The position numbers and the translations under genes were made by a program. The notes under the pieces were generated by a model. That model saw only the letters and a program-made list of their open reading frames with translations, was not told where the DNA came from and made no database searches. A DNA stretch of 64,000 bases from Marasmius tenuissimus (lineage: Eukaryota > Basidiomycota > Agaricomycetes > Agaricales > Marasmiaceae): NCBI GenBank assembly GCA_029532415.1, contig JAQOTA010000016.1, positions 372,001-436,000 of the forward strand, written 5' to 3'. Numbering within the stretch: the stretch's first letter is position 1; each line of letters opens with the position of its first letter. Shown here in pieces: positions 56,901 to 64,000 of this stretch.

Positions 56901-59298
56901 TGCACCGGATGTTTCGGATCTTCAAGTATTCGGATGTGCAGTGTATGCGTTTATTCCGGAAAAGCGTCGAGTTAACAAGTTATCTCCGCGTTCGGAACTG
57001 ATGACCTTTATTGGTTTTCAGGAAGGCATGAAAGGATATATCTTCATGAAGAAGTCCAATAATGCTATCTTCAAAAGCGCTACTGCTCTGTTCGATGAAA
57101 ATTTGTTCCCGAAGTGTTCTGATAAGAAACCGCGTGGCTTTACCCCGGTGGGTGAAATCCCTGAAATACCGCCGGTATTGGGTGAAAATCCCAACTTCTC
57201 TTTGGATAGTGATGATGATTCGTCTGATGACGATCTTTATCCTCCCAAGAACCTTCCAAAGCGATCGGAATCTCCTCATGACAATGATGGAGATGGTCCT
57301 GTACCTCAGGGTGAACATCAACATCCTGATCCTGATCCTCCGTTCCAGCCTCCTAGGCCACCTACACCAGTGGGTGGACAAGAGCAGACTCCGCCGCCAA
57401 GGCGTTCAGGCAGGAAACGGACGGGTACTAAGCAACCTGATAATGTATTTGGTGAACAACAAGACCCAAATAATCCCTCGTGCATTGTGTGTGATATGGA
57501 GAAAAATTCTACATGGAGAGATGCCACGGGTGATAGAGAACCCATGGATCCACCTACTACTCGTAGGAGAGGCAGACCTAGAAAAGTTCCTGGGACTAAT
57601 TGTGCCAGTCTGTCTACCATGTGTAACTCCAGGGGGAGTCAGCCCGATAGCTTAGTGCAACAATTATCCCAGGAAGGGGGAGTAGGTTTCATGATTTATC
57701 TGTTAAATCGGGCAGTTCCCGTTCACGATGACCTCACTGATATGTCTAACATTCGAGAGTGGACTCTCTGTGACATACTGAAGCTGCCTACTGAGCAGCA
57801 GAGAGAATGGAAGGCCGCTTGCCGCGATGAACTAGAGGCTCTTCGCAAGCGCAAGGTCTTCGAATTGGTTGACCTACCTAAAGGTCGCAAGGCTGTCAAA
57901 AACAGATGGGTGTTTGACGTTAAGTCAGACGGTCGAAAGAAAGCTCGACTTGTTGCCAAGGGTTTCTCTCAGGTCGAAGGTGTTGACTTTGATGAGATCT
58001 TCTCACCAGTTGTGCGGTTTGAAACTGTACGGATGATGCTCGCATTAGCAGCTCTCAAAACCTGGCACATTCAGGCATTGGATGTGAAGAACACCTTTCT
58101 TTATGGTGAACTTAAAGAAGAGATCTATATGGATCAACCTGAAGGTTTCAAGGTTAAGGGTCAGGAAGGCAAAGTCTATTGCCTTTGCCGTGCATTATAT
58201 GGACTTAAGCAAGCCGCTCTTGAGTGGTGGTGTGCTCTCAGCTTGTCCATGGAAGTAATGGGCTTCAAACGCTTAACTTCCGATGCAGGTCTCTTCATCT
58301 GCAAAGATTGTGAGACTGGTGAAGAATGTATTGCTTTGATCTATGTCGACGATGCATTATTCCTTGGACCCAACAAAGCCTTTGTCAAAAAGAAGAAAGC
58401 CGAGTTTATGGCTCGTTGGGAATGCTGTGATCCTGGAGAAGTCAAAGAGTTCTTGCGCATGCGTATTCATTGCAAAGGCCGCAAGATCCTTCTTGACCAG
58501 ACCGACTATTTGAAGAAGGTCTTGAAGCAATTTGGCATGCAGAATGCAAAAGCAGCAGATACTCCTCTTCCTGCCGGCTATATTCCACAACCCAATGAAG
58601 GTCCTGTTGATCCCGAACGTCGCGCTCGATATCAATCAGTGATTGGATCGCTTCTATATATCATGCTTGGCACTCGTCCAGATATTGCCTACGCTGTTAC
58701 AAAGCTTTCTCAATTCTCTGCTAATCCATCGGAGGATCACCTGAAGAAGGCACTTTATATTTGCCGCTATCTTGCAGGAACTCCGGACTATGCATTAGTC
58801 TATGATGGAGCCTCTGACGGAGGTTTACTAGCATTCACTGATTCTGATTGGGCTGCTGATCCCATCAAGTGTCGGTCAATCACGGGCTATTTCTTCAAAT
58901 TGGCAGGTGGCATCTTCTGTTGGCAATCACGCGCCCAGAAGACTGTTGCGCTTTCATCCACTGAAGCTGAATACATGGCGCTATCCGACTGTAGTCGTCA
59001 GGCTGTGTGGATTCAACAGTTACTCTCTGAACTTGGGATTGATATGACTCCTGTTCCCATATGTGGAAACAATCAAGGCTCGATTTTTATCACCTCTAAC
59101 CCAGTTCAAGAACGTCGCACCAAACACATTGATATTCACTATCATTACATTCGCAAATGTATTTCAGACCGCAAGGTCGATCTCTTCTTTATTGATGGTG
59201 CCTACAATCCTGCGGACATGTTTACCAAGAATTTGGGTCATGTCAAGTTCTCCGCTTTTAGAGAACATCTTGAACTTGAATTTTATTCGTCCGAATAG
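53965..59298 (+). CDS. Gag-Pol polyprotein of copia-A element 1
   Basis: 1777 codons without a stop. The likely functional start is Met56 ('MSTLIPTVEVFSGVNW', 54130). Gag has the copia-type 'NWRKWSKGLGTYAM' block and a Lys/Asn-rich basic tract, with no clear CCHC knuckle. Protease: DSGAS near residue 616. Integrase: zinc finger from His762 to Cys796/Cys799, catalytic Asp826, Asp888 and Glu924 (the last pair 35 apart). An acidic, proline-rich linker follows. Reverse transcriptase: 'VFDVKSDGRKKARLVAKG', 'LDVKNTFLYG' and YVDD at 1460-1463. RNase H: 'DSDWAAD' near 1625 and 'SSTEAEYMAL'. The protease-integrase-RT-RNase H order defines Ty1/copia. Gag and Pol share one frame, so their ratio must be set without frameshifting. 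Confidence 0.95.
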   Translation: MKSTSSLMFDNGGLCPQQRSMAIAVDCAVISFIIAYDDEPMLIIVLLLQIAMVPVMSTLIPTVEVFSGVNWRKWSKGLGTYAMINKFYDHYTNNDPEPDEPDKPTEPTEPKATTRTVTVATTTTTEATTCTETVSPTDAQMQQYANALERYEKEVIRYEKDNRRWKKYEFKAMGALRATTTIAVQSIIEDDDTAWAAWEKIKARYGQQTSVSVWADFKSVMEFHLSGGNPVPEIAKLELLFGQLTEAQIDLPTLVRAMLLLSIIPQSWANAREFATNGNSPAELTFEVACDAVINHYESRKPAPLASRISSVKKKDKDPKFNQQSNPPSSTSNNNNQSKNDNDQKKKNNRRGRKNKGRSQDNKGDSSHKGHSHIASLSHLSISSPPIVPDTPSVVHPADRSRDPLHMQCFSGATSGGTVFENAQAARSLADRLGVPKYAHVLEPMEQGYAAASSSSLKHRIDGPFSTAPPAKRAKSVEKVYDLYDSFYEDSDSECEDCIALNAVNDSLRTEIASGSAMDVDSEIADAAGFSDDVEYDSVSIGSEESDNDRQVPYLSLSSNTDTNLQCAALLAASKHSRLSIVSRIEFAQYIGDHFATCANCKGKKATGNSQEWIVDSGASLHFTYDLEDFAEYEPMNNGPQLNTAQKDNPIQIKGKGTVFISHSVEGSDGQMEEHIMRLYPVYYVPLLSIRLLSLGEFLQGGLQVRRSSSKLAFYQKGRCQSLVSYPLMPGQTIYWVSLQKASARSLMAKSTMDKVDYKVLHRRFGHCSDKALDKARKHTKNFPEFDRKPKKTRLCRGCAEGKMHSRLFPDSTTRASKPFEKIHSDLKQFPTESYHKYKWYMSFVDDCTSHGWTMLMQRKSDSVKMLRDFIAMVKVQFGVDIKEWMSDGGGEYKSDAFDDVLKEHGIKILTSILYTPEQNGCAEQFNRTIVEKAQGLRFDACLPPSWWEFCVLHAVALHNRTPSQRLRWLTPHEKLHGSAPDVSDLQVFGCAVYAFIPEKRRVNKLSPRSELMTFIGFQEGMKGYIFMKKSNNAIFKSATALFDENLFPKCSDKKPRGFTPVGEIPEIPPVLGENPNFSLDSDDDSSDDDLYPPKNLPKRSESPHDNDGDGPVPQGEHQHPDPDPPFQPPRPPTPVGGQEQTPPPRRSGRKRTGTKQPDNVFGEQQDPNNPSCIVCDMEKNSTWRDATGDREPMDPPTTRRRGRPRKVPGTNCASLSTMCNSRGSQPDSLVQQLSQEGGVGFMIYLLNRAVPVHDDLTDMSNIREWTLCDILKLPTEQQREWKAACRDELEALRKRKVFELVDLPKGRKAVKNRWVFDVKSDGRKKARLVAKGFSQVEGVDFDEIFSPVVRFETVRMMLALAALKTWHIQALDVKNTFLYGELKEEIYMDQPEGFKVKGQEGKVYCLCRALYGLKQAALEWWCALSLSMEVMGFKRLTSDAGLFICKDCETGEECIALIYVDDALFLGPNKAFVKKKKAEFMARWECCDPGEVKEFLRMRIHCKGRKILLDQTDYLKKVLKQFGMQNAKAADTPLPAGYIPQPNEGPVDPERRARYQSVIGSLLYIMLGTRPDIAYAVTKLSQFSANPSEDHLKKALYICRYLAGTPDYALVYDGASDGGLLAFTDSDWAADPIKCRSITGYFFKLAGGIFCWQSRAQKTVALSSTEAEYMALSDCSRQAVWIQQLLSELGIDMTPVPICGNNQGSIFITSNPVQERRTKHIDIHYHYIRKCISDRKVDLFFIDGAYNPADMFTKNLGHVKFSAFREHLELEFYSSE

Positions 59299-59329
59299 AC
59301 GCTTCGTGCTCTACTTGTGCCGCACTTAG

Positions 59330-59339
59330 CGAGGGGGAG
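59330..59339 (+). promoter_or_regulatory. Polypurine tract of copia-A element 1
   Basis: GCGAGGGGGAG immediately precedes the 3' LTR at 59340. Such a purine run resists RNase H and primes plus-strand DNA synthesis. The same tract precedes the 3' LTR of element 2. Confidence 0.8.
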
Positions 59340-59597
59340 TGTTGAATCCGGACTACCGGATATATGGACCGTTGTATCGGGCCGTATATATGCTTCAATC
59401 GTTTCACTATAATCTATGCTATTCCTAGTCACTCCTGTTATAGAAGATACAGCCACCTCTGTATAGTATATAAGTAGCTCTGTATCAACATGCAATACCA
59501 GTACTTTTACTACTCTCGTTGCTGCCTCTAAGCCTATCTCCAGGTGAGCTAGTCTGTCCCATGCTGCCACTGCGTGGGCAGGACCTCTGCCTCAACA
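59340..59597 (+). repeat. 3' LTR of copia-A element 1
   Basis: 258 bp, same ends as the 5' LTR, and followed by the target copy AATGC at 59598-59602. Confidence 0.95.
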
Positions 59598-60100
59598 AAT
59601 GCTCTGGGTCAACACAAATCACCTGCCACATCCAGGATTTGCAAATCTTCTTGACAATGTTGATCCCTTCAGTCAGGCACTTCATCACATTTTTGTGTGT
59701 ATACGTGAATGCTTCTATTCTGAACTGCTTTAGTGCAAGAACCTGAACGTCTATTAGACAGTACACAAGAAAAGAAAAAACAATTACACACAATACTTGC
59801 TGTGAGTCCTTTTGTAGGTGTCACTATAATCCCTCTTGCATACTCCTTCCATGGCAGGTCTGGATAGAGCTCTGGATTTCTCAAGACCTTGTTGTGTATT
59901 GCAATTGGAACACAGAAAAATGCCGACTTCCCCTCTCCAGTTGCTGCAAATACCACGAGATTATCACCATTCATGACCACTGGCAGAAATTCTTGCTGGT
60001 AATCTTGGAGGCCATTGGGCCACTGTGGGATAGAACGGGATACTGCGAGGTTAATGGCAGAGACAGCATCTTCATCAGTCCATTTCAGGCAAGGAGGCAT

Positions 60101-60505
60101 GATAATAGACGACAAAAGAATGACATTCAAGTGCAAACATGAACGTTGAGAGAGAGCCCACATTGTGTGTCAAAGGTACTGGGCATCTGATTAGGTAATC
60201 ATAAAATATGCCACTGAGCACCTATCAAAATACTACAAGACTAGTGGAAGTGGTGCAATGGTATTGAGAGTGCCAATACATGGAGTTGATTGTATGTTAA
60301 TTTTATATTCAGAAGCACAGACGCTACTGCCGAAAACTGCTTGTCGTTCTTTAGTTGATTGTAACAGTTTGTTGAAATGGATTCAGAAGCAGAAATGCTT
60401 CCTATGAATTGGTTGGGTGGATCTTTGTTAAAATGTCCAGGAAATTCAGGATTGGCTTGTCTGGACATTCAGTAATTTCAACTCAAGGTTTGAGAATTAA
60501 AATAC
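60101..60505. other. Upstream region of the RecQ-like gene
   Basis: About 400 bp between the helicase start and LTR-D copy 3. No gene or clear promoter motif is visible. The region is AT-rich and may contain the original promoter of the helicase gene. Confidence 0.25.
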
Positions 60506-61170
60506 TGTTAGGGTCGTGCGGATATGACAGCCCAGATGGAAGTCTGAGCAGAAGAGACAGAAGCCGACATGTCAGAATGGACTTGCCGGAGTGGGAGAGA
60601 GATTCCAACGACCGGAGGCTGAGCAGATGGTTGGACAATAGTCAAAGGAAGAGAAAGAGATAGAGGAGATAGAGATAAAGAGACAGAATGAGATGAATGA
60701 GATAAAACAGAAACCAAGTTGATTTTAATTCTGAGGAATACAAGTTGTGAAGTATCTAGCTTATATATGTATCAATCTCCAAGACCTCCAAAGAGGTTCC
60801 AGCAATCATAATACTGGAGGTGAGTCAAGAGCAGGAAAGAATGTATGTACAGACATGGAATCTGAGACAGAGGGCAAAGTCCCGGAGTTGGAGATGAATT
60901 GGAAATGAAATGTCAGAATGGAATGTACAGGATGAGTCATAAGTAAATGGAAAGTGGAATGTTGGAATGCAGAGCCTACAGACTACTCAGAAATGAACAG
61001 TGTATATGTATCTCCAATCCATAAGTACCAGGGACACAACGTTGGAATCTGAAGTCATGTTCCGGAAAGGATCGTGAAGGAAAGAGAAAACATGAAGTAC
61101 ATTCCGTAGCTTGGAGCCTCCAGAAGGTGGAAACAAGCCTTCGGAAGCTGTTACCAGCATGGATGTAATA
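60506..61170 (+). repeat. Solo LTR, family LTR-D, copy 3
   Basis: About 665 bp, starting TGTTAGGGTCG and ending GCATGGATGTAATA (the final CA is changed to TA). The flanks AATAC and GCTTC do not match, so the target duplication is lost or the copy was rearranged. It is the rightmost transposon sequence in the window, about 0.5 kb downstream of the ATP2 stop codon. Compared with copy 2 it has lost many CpG sites. Confidence 0.8.
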
Positions 61171-61681
61171 GCTTCCTGAAAGTCTTGTGAATGACATGGA
61201 GCAGGTGGGCGTGAGATGGTACCAGTAGGAGTATTTTCGGGAACTAGTCACTCAATTTTGGACAAAATCACACTGGGTTTGTATCACACATCGGTACAGG
61301 TATTTTCAACAAACTCATGGAAGGAGTTGTTATTTTAGAGGTTCTACGTGACTCTACAGGCGTGCCGGACACTCCTTCACCTTTTATGGACAGTGTGACC
61401 AGAGTGTGACTCACACCACGTGGGGTTTATGAACCTTGGCGAACCCCTACCTTACCAGTAAAGCATTTCCGGGATCTTTGCCACATCCACACTCAAAGAT
61501 GCCAACTGCGCGCCAAAGTAGAGGGTTGCTCCGAACCCACCTCCCACCTCTCACTTCTGGATACGAGGGCCTCACGGCATGACCATCTTAAGAGCCGTGA
61601 ACCACGTAGCGACTCAGGCAAAGCAGAAGAAAATGAACGAAAATTATGTCGTAAAAATCCTATTTTAGCGAATACTGTTAT
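61171..61681. other. Intergenic, including the ATP2 3' region
   Basis: About 500 bp without a gene. Its right part should contain the ATP2 3' UTR on the minus strand; an AT-rich tract at 61635-61680 is a possible polyadenylation region. CpG content rises here relative to the repeats to the left. Confidence 0.3.
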
Positions 61682-63647
<1,966 letters not shown>

Positions 63648-64000
63648 GATGGTGGAGGAAGGGGTTCTGGCGTAGAGCAGAGCGTTCCGCCTCCGACACG
63701 TACAATTTTATATTTCTCACGACTCCGGCTTCATCCGTACGCTTACCACCATTCTTCTCACGATTACTCGTCTCATTCATTCCGCGAAGTCTTGCCGACA
63801 TCGTCACGTACGAGTGCAATACGAGTGCGCAAGTTGGCCCAGCATGGCCCCAACATTGCCCCAACACGTTGCCTAAGTGATGCCAGAGGTCAATCCAATT
63901 ACTCAAGGTCATTTGTGCAGCGGCAAATTTTCTTCGGGTCGTGCGATTTAGCTAGGACAACGAGCATGGCTGCCTATAGCGTTATGTATATTGTAGTCGC
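63648..64000 (-). promoter_or_regulatory. ATP2 upstream region
   Basis: On the minus strand a TATAAAA-like box lies at 63706-63712, about 60 bp before the ATG, close enough that it may lie in or near the leader. A CCAAT box (in the opposite orientation to the gene) is at 63895-63899, about 250 bp upstream. CCAAT-binding HAP complexes commonly regulate respiratory genes in fungi, so it is a plausible but unproven site. No other gene is visible up to the window end. Confidence 0.4.

Larger units (their letters stand above)
53532..59597 (+). mobile_element. Copia-A element 1: full-length Ty1/copia retrotransposon, intact frame
   Basis: A 6066-bp element with 258-bp LTRs (53532-53789 and 59340-59597) and a perfect target duplication AATGC (53527-53531, 59598-59602). 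I count four differences between the LTRs by eye. The internal region has a primer site directly after the 5' LTR, a single gag-pol frame of 1777 codons and a polypurine tract before the 3' LTR. Excising it with one AATGC restores the frame of the RecQ-like gene on the opposite strand. It is the only copy here with all pol motifs intact and so the best candidate for an autonomous member. Confidence 0.97.
52385..60100 (-). pseudogene. RecQ-like DNA helicase gene, split by copia-A element 1
   Basis: The gene starts at the ATG at 60100 ('MPPCLKWTDED'). Exon 1 has 'LQDYQQEFLPVVMNG' and the Walker A block 'AATGEGKSAFF' (about 59920-59946). A 49-bp intron (59743-59791) follows 'PTKGLTASI'. The next exon is cut at 59597 by copia-A and resumes at 53531, still in frame. 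It then carries 'EEVHLIQDWG' (motif II, normally DEAH), 'IIALSATCPP' (motif III) and 'LLQQLGRGGH' (motif VI region). A 50-bp intron lies at 52730-52779. Past it, two TGA stops near 52595-52635 and a third near 52500 interrupt a Cys-containing C-terminal region, and the gene then runs into copia-A sequence at about 52400. Motif order is that of RecQ-family 3'-5' helicases; motif II is atypical. It resembles the repeated RecQ-like genes of agaricomycetes. Confidence 0.75.

Noticed and set aside
60506..61170. Full LTR-D insertion with target duplication
   Set aside because: The flanks AATAC and GCTTC do not match and the last bases are TA, so only a degenerate LTR can be claimed.

Overview
The window looks like a repeat-dominated stretch of a filamentous fungal nuclear genome, most probably an agaricomycete basidiomycete. 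I infer this from the introns of about 50 bp with GT-AG ends, a basidiomycete-type ATP synthase beta gene, a Plavaka-type transposase, a chromodomain Ty3/gypsy element and Tad-like LINEs. Two ordinary genes frame the window. The 5' end of an unrecognised gene runs off the left edge (1-451, minus), and a complete seven-exon mitochondrial ATP synthase beta-subunit gene sits at the right end (61682-63647, minus). Nearly everything between is mobile DNA, nested and mostly decayed.

Layout, left to right. 0.9-6.4 kb: a solo copia LTR, a 2.7-kb element with TG..CA ends and a 4-bp target duplication, and a decayed LINE split by a solo LTR of a second family (called LTR-D here). 6.4-9 kb: unidentified sequence. 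9-14.3 kb: three LINE copies and a copia fragment in a head-to-head cluster. 14.9-16.6 kb: a broken Plavaka transposase. 17.1-20.1 kb: a broken gene with a possible 2OG-Fe(II) oxygenase (TET/JBP-like) signature, carrying a LINE just before its stop. 20.5-24.2 kb: a second copia family (copia-B), split by a LINE with a 15-bp target duplication and cut off by a catalytically dead Tc1/mariner element. 25.1-27.2 kb: a pogo-like transposase pseudogene. 27.9-34.7 kb: a full-length but dead copia-A element. 37.0-52.4 kb: a rearranged copia-A composite hosting a Ty3/gypsy chromovirus (with a hAT-type MITE in its 5' LTR) and a second copy of the 2.7-kb element. 52.4-60.1 kb: a RecQ-like helicase gene, split by a full-length copia-A element (53532-59597) whose 1777-codon gag-pol frame is intact. 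60.5-61.2 kb: another LTR-D.

The copia-A, LTR-D, 2.7-kb and LINE families recur several times, so insertion order and empty sites can be read from the window itself. Removing the intact copia-A plus one target copy rejoins the helicase reading frame exactly. Many dead copies are broken at CpG sites (CGA to TGA stops, GAC to AAC in the reverse transcriptase catalytic motif), as expected from deamination of methylated CpG. ATP2 shows no such damage. The intact copia-A could in principle supply proteins to its defective relatives. The 2.7-kb element, with an unrecognised reading frame preserved in two copies, is the best candidate for something undescribed.
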